Notes under the pieces: model-generated
Database searches by the model: none
Told to the model about the DNA's origin: nothing
The model's input: only the letters and a program-made list of their open reading frames with translations
Made by a program: the position numbers and the translations under genes
Origin: a virus
DNA: 27,828 nt
IMG/VR virus record: IMGVR_UViG_3300037294_000159
Span: 1 to 27,828 of that record
Strand: one strand, 5' to 3'
Part shown: piece by piece, positions 21,870-27,825 of the stretch
Layout of the letters: each line of letters begins with the position of its first letter
Position numbering within the stretch: the first letter of the stretch is position 1

Positions 21870-21877
21870 CAAATATA
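21870..21877 (-). promoter_or_regulatory. Late-unit promoter -7 element
   Basis: TATATTTG, a perfect match to TAnnTTTG, 24 bp upstream of the lipoprotein ATG and ahead of TerS/TerL. No TTG occurs 19 bp further up, so this promoter may need an activator, as expected for late genes. Confidence 0.55.
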
Positions 21878-21901
21878 CAAATAAATTTTGGTTGCTATTT
21901 G

Positions 21902-22099
21902 CTATTCGTTTTTTTCGTTTGCGAGGTGTATTATAGTTTTGTTAATTGCTTCCATTATTGTTTCCGTTCTGTGGTCTACTCTGCCCATTACTTCGCGGTC
22001 TGGATAGGTAGCCAAAACCCTAAATTTATAGTCGTGTTTTTTCCATCCTACGTTTATACCTTGCGCTGCTAGTTTATTTTTTGCTTCTTGTAGTTCCAT
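21902..22099 (-). CDS. Hypothetical 65-aa protein
   Basis: A 65-residue soluble protein (MELQEAKNKLAAQGINVGWK, then KFRVLATYPDREVMGRVDHR) with an alpha-beta-beta-alpha pattern reminiscent of small nucleic-acid-binding or RNA-binding folds. It stands alone between a promoter-like -7 element with a 20-bp repeat (22134-22176) and the late promoter. As a single gene at the early/late border it is a candidate late regulator, but nothing in the sequence proves it. Confidence 0.6.
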   Translation of the reverse strand: MELQEAKNKLAAQGINVGWKKHDYKFRVLATYPDREVMGRVDHRTETIMEAINKTIIHLANEKNE

Positions 22100-22133
22100 T
22101 TTTATTATGTATGCTTTTTATTTTATAAACGTA

Positions 22134-22141
22134 CAAATATG
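22134..22141 (-). promoter_or_regulatory. Promoter-like -7 element before the 65-aa gene
   Basis: CATATTTG (one mismatch to TAnnTTTG) inside TACA-TATT-TGTA. The 20-bp repeat at 22157-22176 ends 15 bp upstream, overlapping where a -33 element would be. Confidence 0.35.
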
Positions 22142-22156
22142 TAGTTAAATTGTTAG

Positions 22157-22176
22157 AGTTTCACATATCCGATGTT
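22157..22176 (-). repeat. 20-bp exact repeat, copy 1
   Basis: AACATCGGATATGTGAAACT on the minus strand, identical to 25010-25029. Both copies lie in the leader region of a small gene (58 and 36 nt before the start codons). Confidence 0.85.
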
Positions 22177-22178
22177 AC

Positions 22179-22616
22179 CTACAAATATCTTTTTTGCTTT
22201 TCAATTTCTGTATGTATGTGTTTTAGGTTTTCAATCTCACCCGCTTCTGGTAAGTAGACGCCATTCTTTACGCTGTATGCTCTGAACCTGTCAATCGCTA
22301 GTGTCATCTGCGTGCTATCCAATAATGCCGTAGACCTTACGTCTTTTCGTGTTATCCCTGTCTTTGTGTTTACTCGCTCGTATATAAACAGGTCAGCGTT
22401 TACTATTGCTTTAAATATGTTTTGCTTTACGTAGTGGAGTGTTTCTCCGTATTCCAAAGCAAACCAGCTTAGAATCAAATGTAAATAACTGTTTTGAGGT
22501 ATTGATCGTATCGGTTTCTTTTCCGTTAGTTCAAACTTTGCCTTTGCTGTCATTAACTTATCAAACCGTGCTATTGCTGTTTGCCTATCAAAGTCTTTTG
22601 AGGTGTCAAATATCAT
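22179..22616 (-). CDS. NinB-like recombination protein
   Basis: A 145-residue protein. RSIPQNSYLHLILSWFALEY (37-56) matches the RS..QN..L..L pattern of lambda NinB (Orf), a single-strand DNA-binding recombination mediator, and the rest (RKDVRSTALLDSTQMTLAID) follows the Bacteroidota phage version. It should assist annealing by ERF or act at recombination forks with NinG. It is the last gene of the ERF unit. The family match is by eye and moderately sure. Confidence 0.6.
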   Translation of the reverse strand: MIFDTSKDFDRQTAIARFDKLMTAKAKFELTEKKPIRSIPQNSYLHLILSWFALEYGETLHYVKQNIFKAIVNADLFIYERVNTKTGITRKDVRSTALLDSTQMTLAIDRFRAYSVKNGVYLPEAGEIENLKHIHTEIEKQKRYL

Positions 22617-22681
22617 TTTTTAGTTTTAAAGTTTTGTTGAAAACGCAAGTTTATTCTTATATACAGTAGTTATAGGTAAGG

Positions 22682-22921
22682 CTAAAGACCGAAATGCAAC
22701 TTAAAAACGCCAATCATTAACTCAGCTTCTTTTTTAGATACTGAAAATTGAGCTTGTTCGTCACTATAATCTTTACGAGTTGGCGAGTTTATAATTATTT
22801 CTTTTCCACCACCATCGCCATCATCCTCTTGACAAAACATCCTTACGCTTTGCTGGTCATTTACAACTTTCATTTGTGCAAATTTAGCGTGTGAGTTAAA
22901 AATTACTTCAAAGTATTCCAT
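22682..22921 (-). CDS. Hypothetical 79-aa protein, cassette-like position
   Basis: A 79-residue acidic protein (MEYFEVIFNSHAKFAQMKVV; DDGDGGGKE at 33-41). It begins 31 bp after the end of the imperfect palindrome at 22953-23078. It is bracketed by a 9-bp inverted repeat: ACCTATAAC at 22948-22956 and GTTATAGGT at 22669-22677, the latter 4 bp beyond its stop. Unlike its neighbours it does not overlap other genes. This arrangement resembles a mobile gene cassette. No function or family was recognised. Confidence 0.6.
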   Translation of the reverse strand: MEYFEVIFNSHAKFAQMKVVNDQQSVRMFCQEDDGDGGGKEIIINSPTRKDYSDEQAQFSVSKKEAELMIGVFKLHFGL

Positions 22922-22952
22922 TTATATCTAAGTTTGTGAAAATCCCAACCTA

Positions 22953-23078
22953 TAACAGCACATAGGCAATATGGATGGCTTTTCGGTTAATATTAAGTTT
23001 ATTTTTTAAAATAAAGTTTAGTGGTTGCAGAAAGTTTAGTGTTACAAATCCGCCACATCGCCTATCTGCAAACCGTTA
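22953..23078 (-). repeat. 126-bp imperfect palindrome (attC-like intergenic element)
   Basis: The arms begin TAAC at 23078 and end GTTA at 22953 (minus strand). Inside, GCAGATAGGCGATGTGG pairs with CCATATTGCCTATGTGC at 14 of 17 positions. The centre contains a direct repeat ACTAAACTTT and an 8-bp hairpin TTTATTTT/AAAATAAA. From memory, similar elements occur many times in flavobacterial chromosomes and look like integron cassette sites, but the canonical GTTRRRY core is not present. The stop codon of the 71-aa gene lies in the first bases of one arm. Confidence 0.55.
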
Positions 23079-23291
23079 CTTATGACGTTTGTTAAACAAG
23101 TATTCTTGTACCTCTTTTGTCGCCTTGCGTTTTGCCTTGTGCAAACTTAAATAGTTAGGGTCGTTTTTGTTATTCTCGTATTCGTTTGCTTCCCTTACTT
23201 CTACGTATGTAAATATCTCACGTTGCGCAGGCGTGAGGATGTTAAAGTCTTCCTCACGCATTCTTAGGAACATTTCTTTTGCGCCTTGCAT
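23076..23291 (-). CDS. Hypothetical 71-aa protein
   Basis: A 71-residue, highly charged helical protein (FLRMREEDFNILTPAQREIF, 8-27; basic C-terminus KRKATKEVQEYLFNKRHK). Similar small proteins occur beside recombination genes of phages. It starts with a TAATG overlap on the ERF gene, so the two are coupled, and its stop codon is the TAA that opens the 126-bp palindrome. It may be an ERF partner; no motif proves this. Confidence 0.6.
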   Translation of the reverse strand: MQGAKEMFLRMREEDFNILTPAQREIFTYVEVREANEYENNKNDPNYLSLHKAKRKATKEVQEYLFNKRHK

Positions 23292-23812
23292 TATTGTAGT
23301 TTTAATTTCATAGCGTCTTTTGTTGCAGCGGTTGCGGCTTGTTCTGCTGGTGTAAACGCCTTGTAAGTAGTTTGTAGTTCACTCATAGTATTGCAAGCGT
23401 TTAGCCTATTGTTTAAACGTGGTACGTCTAGTTTTGGGGATAGTGGTTCGCCTGCTGCGTCTGCATCTTTATCGGTCACTAATCCTAACATGCTAGAAAG
23501 GCTATAACGTCTTATATAAGTGATTGCGCTTCCCAGTACTTGAAAATCATTCATACCCTTTAAGGTAACGCCCTGTGGTATCTCTGTTACGCTTTTGATT
23601 ATTTCTCCACTATCTACGTGAAACAAAATAGTTTCAATAGTTGTTCCGTTTACTAGTTGCGTAAAGCCTAGACCGTTTTTAGCCAATAAAGGATTAATAG
23701 TTTCTAGTATTGTGCTTAGGTTTGTGTACGTGTAGCCATATCCTTTCGTGTCCTGGTGGATTGTTTTTACTTCTTGCTGAAATAAAGCGAGTGATTTATA
23801 AATGTTTTTCAT
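23291..23812 (-). CDS. erf: ERF family single-strand annealing protein
   Basis: A 173-residue protein with the ERF signature: YTYTNLSTILETINPLLAKN (27-46), GLGFTQ, then VDSGEII, GVTLKGMNDFQVLGSAITYI (83-102) and RRYSLSSMLGLVTDKDADAA. ERF proteins anneal complementary single strands, here probably to circularise or recombine the genome. The C-terminus (130-173) is a short Ala-rich helix region. It is followed by a 71-aa partner and a NinB-like protein, with NinG elsewhere: a lambda-like recombination set. Confidence 0.9.
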   Translation of the reverse strand: MKNIYKSLALFQQEVKTIHQDTKGYGYTYTNLSTILETINPLLAKNGLGFTQLVNGTTIETILFHVDSGEIIKSVTEIPQGVTLKGMNDFQVLGSAITYIRRYSLSSMLGLVTDKDADAAGEPLSPKLDVPRLNNRLNACNTMSELQTTYKAFTPAEQAATAATKDAMKLKLQ

Positions 23813-23840
23813 TATATTTGCGTTGTTTTGATTGTTATTT

Positions 23841-23875
23841 AACCGCTGTACTCCTTGTGCAGCGGTTTTTTATTT
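23841..23875 (+). terminator. Plus-strand-oriented terminator hairpin
   Basis: An 8-bp GC-rich stem AACCGCTG/CAGCGGTT (23841-23848 with 23860-23867) followed on the plus strand by TTTTTTATTT. On the minus strand there is only AAAT after the stem, so it would stop antisense transcripts, or serve as a 5' hairpin for the ERF gene, 29 nt before its start. The loop contains AAGGAG on the minus strand. Confidence 0.6.
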
Positions 23876-24072
23876 TAAAGTAATCCTTTGTATTCGTAGC
23901 CTTCCGCCTTTGCATCCTGTATAAAGTCTTTAGCAAGGCGTTTAAAACCCAGTTCTAAGGCGGTGGTGATTAGTATAGGGGCTTCTTGATATATATACTC
24001 GCTGTGCCAGTCTATTGCGTTAAAATCGTTTTGCAATAACTCTTTTAACTTGTCTTTTACTTTTGTTTTCAT
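23875..24072 (-). CDS. Hypothetical 65-aa protein
   Basis: A 65-residue helical protein (KVKDKLKELLQNDFNAIDWH, 4-23; ITTALELGFKRLAKDFIQDA, 35-54). It is the first gene after the promoter/operator at 24094-24108. Helix-only, charged proteins here are often accessory early factors; no family was recognised. The start region AATCTAAACACAAAGCAATG resembles that of the DnaA-like gene, which has the same operator. Confidence 0.6.
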   Translation of the reverse strand: MKTKVKDKLKELLQNDFNAIDWHSEYIYQEAPILITTALELGFKRLAKDFIQDAKAEGYEYKGLL

Positions 24073-24093
24073 TGCTTTGTGTTTAGATTGTTA

Positions 24094-24108
24094 GGTGTAA
24101 ATATACAC
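24094..24108 (-). promoter_or_regulatory. Promoter -7 element within a palindromic operator (ERF unit)
   Basis: GTGTA-TATT-TACAC is a perfect 5-bp inverted repeat. It contains TATATTTA, a near match to TAnnTTTG. ATAATAGTGTATATTT is identical in the promoter at 2394-2428. No TTG was found at -33. It lies 12 bp after the stop of an HTH regulator gene, a likely binder. Confidence 0.55.
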
Positions 24109-24120
24109 TATTATTTGTAA

Positions 24121-24339
24121 TTAAAGCGATTTTATAAAATATATGTAATTAAAATATAGCGTTAGGTCGTAACATTCACCCCTTTCAAATCGTCTTATTT
24201 TTGTAAGATTACAATCCAACTCCATTGCGATCTTTTCTACCGATATATCCGCAGCAATTCTACTTTTGCGTAAGGACTTAACTTGTTCTGTTACTAGCTG
24301 TCTAGTTGTTAAGTCCTTAATGTCGTTTAAAGTAGTCAT
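24121..24339 (-). CDS. Small XRE-like HTH regulator candidate
   Basis: A 72-residue protein from the ATG at 24339, which is 1 bp after the DUF3127 stop; a further ATG at 24357 would overlap that gene and is less likely. Residues 24-62 (SRIAADISVEKIAMELDCNL, then TKIRRFERGE) match the first helices of a Cro/C1-type HTH: helix, ISVEKIA turn, then the recognition helix and the FERG motif typical of XRE proteins. Its small size suggests a Cro-like regulator. It lies just upstream of the palindromic operator at 24094-24108. Confidence 0.65.
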   Translation of the reverse strand: MTTLNDIKDLTTRQLVTEQVKSLRKSRIAADISVEKIAMELDCNLTKIRRFERGECYDLTLYFNYIYFIKSL

Positions 24340-24340
24340 A

Positions 24341-24691
24341 TTAAAAAGGTAAATCATCCGCCTGCGCGTCTAGTTCAGACGTTGCTGGCTGGAATGGTGC
24401 GGTTGCGTTTAACCCTGCTTTTGCTTTGTCAATTCTCCAGCCTGTAATGGTGTTAAAATATTTGTTCTCACCCTTTGGTGATACCCATAAACGACCTCGA
24501 ATGTTTATACCTACCGTTACCGACTCGCCTACTTTAACAGCGTTTAAAAGGTCTGTTTTGTCTTGGTGAAACTCCACTAAAACATCTTGTGGATATTGTT
24601 CTTCGGTTGTGATTACTAACTCACGCTTTCTAAATTTATCGCTTACCGATTGCGCTTCGTTTATTACTTTTACTTTTCCTGTTAATTCCAT
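24341..24691 (-). CDS. DUF3127 SSB-like protein
   Basis: A 116-residue protein with an OB-fold-type beta pattern (ELTGKVKVINEAQSVSDKFR; RELVITTEEQYPQDVLVEFH; VTVGINIRGRLW; YFNTITGWRID) as in DUF3127, and an acidic tail ending DDLPF like the protein-docking tip of bacterial SSB. It probably coats single-stranded DNA during replication and brings in host proteins through that tip. It precedes the HTH regulator by 1 bp and follows the 91-aa gene by 7 bp. Confidence 0.8.
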   Translation of the reverse strand: MELTGKVKVINEAQSVSDKFRKRELVITTEEQYPQDVLVEFHQDKTDLLNAVKVGESVTVGINIRGRLWVSPKGENKYFNTITGWRIDKAKAGLNATAPFQPATSELDAQADDLPF

Positions 24692-24698
24692 TTTTTAT

Positions 24699-24974
24699 TT
24701 ATTTAGTTGTGAAAAAATTAATTACTTCTTTTAATTCTTGTAAACTGTTTATTTTCATGCGCGCTACTATGTCGCCCTCTGATTTTTTACCTACGCGGTA
24801 CATTTCGCAAAGTTGAGTTTCCTTAGCCCAGTTAATCGCTATGTGTGGTGTTAACTGCTTTTCGATTATTGCATAGTCAAAACCGTACCTGTTAAAATAA
24901 ATACTGTCTTTTACAATTTCTTCGGTAAATCCTAAATGCATTATTTCCCTGTACTCTATTTTTTCTTGTTTCAT
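24699..24974 (-). CDS. Hypothetical 91-aa protein
   Basis: A 91-residue protein (FTEEIVKDSIYFNRYGFDYA; AINWAKETQLCEMYRVGKKS) with an alpha/beta pattern. It recalls small phage proteins found beside SSB-like genes, with no known role. Its 5' leader holds the second 20-bp repeat (25010-25029), so its expression may be controlled together with the gene at 21902-22099. Confidence 0.65.
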   Translation of the reverse strand: MKQEKIEYREIMHLGFTEEIVKDSIYFNRYGFDYAIIEKQLTPHIAINWAKETQLCEMYRVGKKSEGDIVARMKINSLQELKEVINFFTTK

Positions 24975-25009
24975 TTTTATTTAGTTGTTAATTGTATTTA
25001 TTTTTTTAA

Positions 25010-25029
25010 AGTTTCACATATCCGATGTT
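25010..25029 (-). repeat. 20-bp exact repeat, copy 2
   Basis: Identical to 22157-22176 and in the same orientation. It lies directly next to the hairpin at 25026-25056. No clear -7 element follows at the distance seen for copy 1. Confidence 0.85.
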
Positions 25030-25056
25030 GTATGCAATTAAAAAAGACATACAACA
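25026..25056 (-). other. Hairpin overlapping the end of the 44-aa gene
   Basis: A 9-bp perfect stem TGTTGTATG/CATACAACA with a 13-nt loop that contains the TAA of the 44-aa gene. No T-run follows on either strand, so it is not a standard terminator; it may be an mRNA processing or protection signal. Confidence 0.5.
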
Positions 25057-25172
25057 ATAAATATAAATAATAAGGCAACTTGGCGAGTATCTACTATTTG
25101 CCACGTCACAGCGTGTATGTAGCCTCCCATTACTCCAAGCCTAACCTCTGTAAAAGTCGCCTTACTATTCAT
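25038..25172 (-). CDS. 44-aa small membrane protein
   Basis: A reading frame of 44 codons starting MNSKATFTEVRLGVMGG, with a hydrophobic C-terminal helix (residues 32-44, VALLFIFIVVCLF). It begins 15 bp after the preceding stop in an otherwise compact operon. The membrane helix and Lys/Arg-bearing N-terminus suggest an N-in, C-out inner-membrane peptide; roles such as superinfection immunity or host takeover are only possibilities. Its last codons run into the hairpin at 25026-25056. Confidence 0.5.
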   Translation of the reverse strand: MNSKATFTEVRLGVMGGYIHAVTWQIVDTRQVALLFIFIVVCLF

Positions 25173-25187
25173 ATTCTTATTCGTTAA

Positions 25188-25391
25188 CTACAATAAGCTA
25201 ATTTCGTGCTTTACTTTATTGTAATAGTCTAAATATTCATCTTGTTCTGTTGCCCAATTGTCGTGAGATAGTATAATTTGCTCAACGCATCTTATCGCAC
25301 ATCTTTTACATTGGTCGTGTTCGTCTTGGTCAGAGTATATAATCATATCAAAAATATTATACAATTGCTCTGCTTTTTCTTTTGGTGTCAT
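25188..25391 (-). CDS. Hypothetical 67-aa protein
   Basis: A 67-residue helical protein (MTPKEKAEQLYNIFDMIIYS; then RCAIRCVEQIILSHDNW), a form very common in Bacteroidota phages where a short MTPKEKA start is followed by two helices. Function unknown. It overlaps the upstream 109-aa gene by 35 nt. Three Cys residues occur close together (CKRCAIRC), which may be a metal site or chance. Confidence 0.65.
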   Translation of the reverse strand: MTPKEKAEQLYNIFDMIIYSDQDEHDQCKRCAIRCVEQIILSHDNWATEQDEYLDYYNKVKHEISLL

Positions 25392-25686
25392 ATTTAAATT
25401 TTAGTTTATTGGTAATTTCTTGCAAACAATCCGCTTGTATTTCGGTAGCTGTTACAAGTAACTCATTTGCTATCTTTAAATCTGCGGGTCTAGTCAGGTC
25501 TAACTCGTTAAACTTTTGCGCTATGTAACTATCCGCGCAGTCAAAACCGCATAGTTCTAAGTACTCCCAGTCGTCGTCTTGAAAATCTTGCTGGCAGCAT
25601 AGGCAATTTGCTGGGTCTGGTGTTACGTGGTTGTAGTTCCAAGGTGCGCGTGGGTCGTGTTCTGCGCCTGCTGGTAGATTGCTCAT
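25357..25686 (-). CDS. Cys-rich hypothetical protein, possible zinc ribbon
   Basis: A 109-residue protein. Residues 28-51 have Cys pairs CLCC and CGFDC spaced like a small zinc ribbon; the rest is helical. The final residues are basic (KYDTKRKSR). The start is preceded by TAACAAACAAAACAAAACAC, identical to the leader of the 55-aa gene next upstream. It probably binds nucleic acid or protein through zinc, though this is inferred. Confidence 0.6.
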   Translation of the reverse strand: MSNLPAGAEHDPRAPWNYNHVTPDPANCLCCQQDFQDDDWEYLELCGFDCADSYIAQKFNELDLTRPADLKIANELLVTATEIQADCLQEITNKLKFKYDTKRKSRAIV

Positions 25687-25718
25687 TGTGTTTTGTTTTG
25701 TTTGTTAGTTTTTAAAAA

Positions 25719-25886
25719 TCACTTTAAACGCTTTACGCCCATCCAGTTTTTGCCGATTTTTTTATATGGTGATTCACTCCAAAAACCGTTTTTATTTGCC
25801 TCTAATTCTTCTCTAGATGATACGGTAACTGTTTTTTGGTGCTTTAATTCGTGCCCTTTAAAAATGCTAAGTGTGAAAGTTTTCAT
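25719..25886 (-). CDS. 55-aa small protein, first gene after promoter
   Basis: A reading frame of 55 codons beginning MKTFTLSIFKGHELKHQKTV and ending with MGVKRLK. It is preceded by an A/C-rich leader identical to that of the next gene and lies 32 bp behind the promoter elements at 25918-25946. A beta hairpin followed by a basic tail is likely. No family was recognised. The promoter and leader make it a confident small gene. Confidence 0.7.
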   Translation of the reverse strand: MKTFTLSIFKGHELKHQKTVTVSSREELEANKNGFWSESPYKKIGKNWMGVKRLK

Positions 25887-25917
25887 TGTGTTTTGTTTTG
25901 TTTGTTATTGTATGGTG

Positions 25918-25946
25918 CAAAATACAATATTATTATTGTTACGCAA
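25918..25946 (-). promoter_or_regulatory. Promoter for the 55-aa to HTH operon
   Basis: TATTTTG at 25924-25918 (one base shorter than TAnnTTTG) with TTG at 25946-25944 and a 19-bp spacer. TAGTTGC at -33 and GCACCATA after the -7 box are also present in the promoter at 2394-2428, so both may be controlled alike. It lies just behind the NinG stop codon. Confidence 0.6.
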
Positions 25947-25949
25947 CTA

Positions 25950-26555
25950 TTAAAGCGTTTTTATTTTATCGCGGTAGTAAATATAAAGTGCTTTTAGTTC
26001 TTGCCTATCCCATTTAAACGCGCTTTGTTTGCTTTCGGCTGCAATTTTTTGCACGGTTTCAAAATTTTCTTTACCTATTCTACTAGGTAATCGCAGCGCG
26101 TACTCGTTTTCGTTCCCTTGTTTGTGTAAATTACATATTCGGCATTGCCCTAATATGTTAAACTCGTGATATTTAAGATTACTATACAACTCCGCTTTAA
26201 AAAAATGCCCTGCTTGGAATTGGTCGTTCCATTTAGCACCGCAAGAAATGCACGGCAAACCTTTGTCGCGCAGCCTTATGTACTTATGGCAAATCGTCAT
26301 AACCTGCTTTTTAAGCGTTTCTAAGTCCTTTGTTTTTTTCTCGCTTACTATCTGCTTATGCATATCTAAACGTGGCGCAGCGGCTTTAAAAATAGCTTTA
26401 TGCATCTTTATACGACCCGCTTCGCTTGTTAGTAGCCAATTTGAATAGCAACACATCTTGCCTAAGCCATAAACGCGATGGTAAGTAAACTTCCCGCAGC
26501 CGTAACCTTTTGCCTGTCCTGTTCCCTTGCACGCTTTTTCTTTTGGCTTAATCAT
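25950..26555 (-). CDS. ninG: NinG-like recombination nuclease
   Basis: A 201-residue protein of the lambda NinG (Rap) family. The N-terminus has C9, C20, C35 and C36, the Cys-rich start usual in Bacteroidota versions. The core is an HNH-like zinc site: C102-x2-C105 (CISC), GHFF with H117, then C138-x2-C141 (CRIC) and H144. Lambda Rap is a structure-specific endonuclease for recombination joints, consistent with the ERF and NinB-like genes here. It is the last gene of the YopX-ATPase operon. Confidence 0.85.
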   Translation of the reverse strand: MIKPKEKACKGTGQAKGYGCGKFTYHRVYGLGKMCCYSNWLLTSEAGRIKMHKAIFKAAAPRLDMHKQIVSEKKTKDLETLKKQVMTICHKYIRLRDKGLPCISCGAKWNDQFQAGHFFKAELYSNLKYHEFNILGQCRICNLHKQGNENEYALRLPSRIGKENFETVQKIAAESKQSAFKWDRQELKALYIYYRDKIKTL

Positions 26556-26564
26556 TTTTATTTG

Positions 26565-27005
26565 TTATTGCGTTTGTTCGTAATCTGTTAAAATTTGGTT
26601 TATTTGATTAATCAAAAACTTGGTTAATTTACTTTGGTCTATGTGAGCCGCTAAAATATCTTCTGTTTTTAAGTTTTCCTTTGCGACTGCGTTGCCTATC
26701 CTTACCGTTTCCATTTCGCTTTTAATATTACCTATGTGAAAACCAATAGGAACGCTTAAAGCGTCTACTAATGCTTTGCGTAAAGGTATGTTAACATCTT
26801 CAAACTGTTTTTTTAAAATAATTTCTCTGTAAAGATAAAGATACAATTTTGCAAACGGTTCCTGCGAGAAACTTATTTGTTCCTGCTGCTGGTTATAAAA
26901 TTCGATTATTCCATTCAAAGCGTCCGTATCATTTTCGTTAGGCGCAAATGATTTACCCTGTGAAAATCTCCAGGCAATGCGGTGAATTGATTTAGTAATT
27001 TCCAT
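26565..27005 (-). CDS. Hypothetical helical protein next to the ATPase
   Basis: A 146-residue helical protein (KSIHRIAWRFSQGKSFAPNE; residues 24-43 NDTDALNGIIEFYNQQQEQI). It overlaps the ATPase gene by 14 nt. Comparable proteins follow replication ATPases in many Bacteroidota prophages, so a helicase or primase accessory role is plausible. No motif was seen. Confidence 0.65.
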   Translation of the reverse strand: MEITKSIHRIAWRFSQGKSFAPNENDTDALNGIIEFYNQQQEQISFSQEPFAKLYLYLYREIILKKQFEDVNIPLRKALVDALSVPIGFHIGNIKSEMETVRIGNAVAKENLKTEDILAAHIDQSKLTKFLINQINQILTDYEQTQ

Positions 27006-27825
27006 TTTTTTTATTTTTTACTTCGGTTTGGATTGGCAGGCTATTATTATCTAAGTTGAACGCAATGTCATAAAAAGCGCGGTTCCGTGTATATTGAGCC
27101 GATAGCGTAGTTGTATCATCTTCGGTTACAACGCTTATAACTGTTTCCGCTTTCTTTGTTACGCTGCTTCCTAAATGTCCTGTGGCTTTTAAAGTGCCGT
27201 AATTCATGTGCAAAACCGTACCGATTGCTATTTTGTATTCTTTACTCCAACTCATAAGTAGTTGTACCACCGCATTACATTCCTCAATATCATTAACGTT
27301 TTTTACTAGGTCAGCGATTCCGTCAATAAACATTAACCCGATGTTTTTTATGTTTTTAATTTGCCATTTTATCAAGCCTATTCGCTGGTCCACGTCAAGG
27401 CTTCTCATGCTGTAAGGATAATAACCACCATATTTATAACCGACCATTTCTAGCACCTGCCTTGCGCCCTGCTGTGTGTGAAATACAGACTGCTCCGTGT
27501 CGTTATCAATAACTATTTTATTTTCGTTGTCGTGTCCTGCAATATCTGGAAAGTAGTCGCTTGCATTACCGCCTATGTAACTGGCTATAATAGCTTTTTT
27601 TGCAAATGTCTTGCGTGACTTACTTGCACCTACTAAGCAAAAGAAATCGCCATAAGATGCAATCGGTGTAGGGTATCTGTTTCCCTTATATTCGTGTTTA
27701 CCGATACTAAGCGCAATAGGTTGTTGTTTTATTACTTCGTCAATGTTTACAAATGTGCTTGCGTTTATTGCTGAATAGTCGATGTCGATTATTGGGTCGC
27801 TGTTAAATTTTATAGGCTGTATCAT
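26992..27825 (-). CDS. AAA ATPase, RepA/DnaB-like replication helicase candidate
   Basis: A 277-residue protein. Walker A is GASKSRKT (66-73) with R71 where the consensus has Gly, and Walker B is GLMFIDGIADL (163-173, D168). Sensor-like segment: GTVLHMNYGTLK (about 203-214), then HLGSSVTKKAETVISV. The layout fits the AAA_25/RepA-like hexameric helicases. It should unwind DNA after loading by the DUF6291-like protein, which lies immediately upstream on the closed circle with an ATGA overlap. The unusual Walker A could lower ATP turnover or be a family trait. The first 71 codons are repeated at 1-213 with differences. Confidence 0.8.
   Translation of the reverse strand: MIQPIKFNSDPIIDIDYSAINASTFVNIDEVIKQQPIALSIGKHEYKGNRYPTPIASYGDFFCLVGASKSRKTFAKKAIIASYIGGNASDYFPDIAGHDNENKIVIDNDTEQSVFHTQQGARQVLEMVGYKYGGYYPYSMRSLDVDQRIGLIKWQIKNIKNIGLMFIDGIADLVKNVNDIEECNAVVQLLMSWSKEYKIAIGTVLHMNYGTLKATGHLGSSVTKKAETVISVVTEDDTTTLSAQYTRNRAFYDIAFNLDNNSLPIQTEVKNKKNGNY

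Noticed and set aside
21846-21872. N-terminal extension of the lipoprotein gene to an ATG at 21872
   Set aside because: That ATG lies inside the -7 promoter element and would put nine extra residues before a perfect signal peptide.
24340-24357. Upstream ATG (24357) for the HTH regulator
   Set aside because: It lies within the end of the DUF3127 gene; the ATG at 24339 immediately after that stop gives normal spacing.
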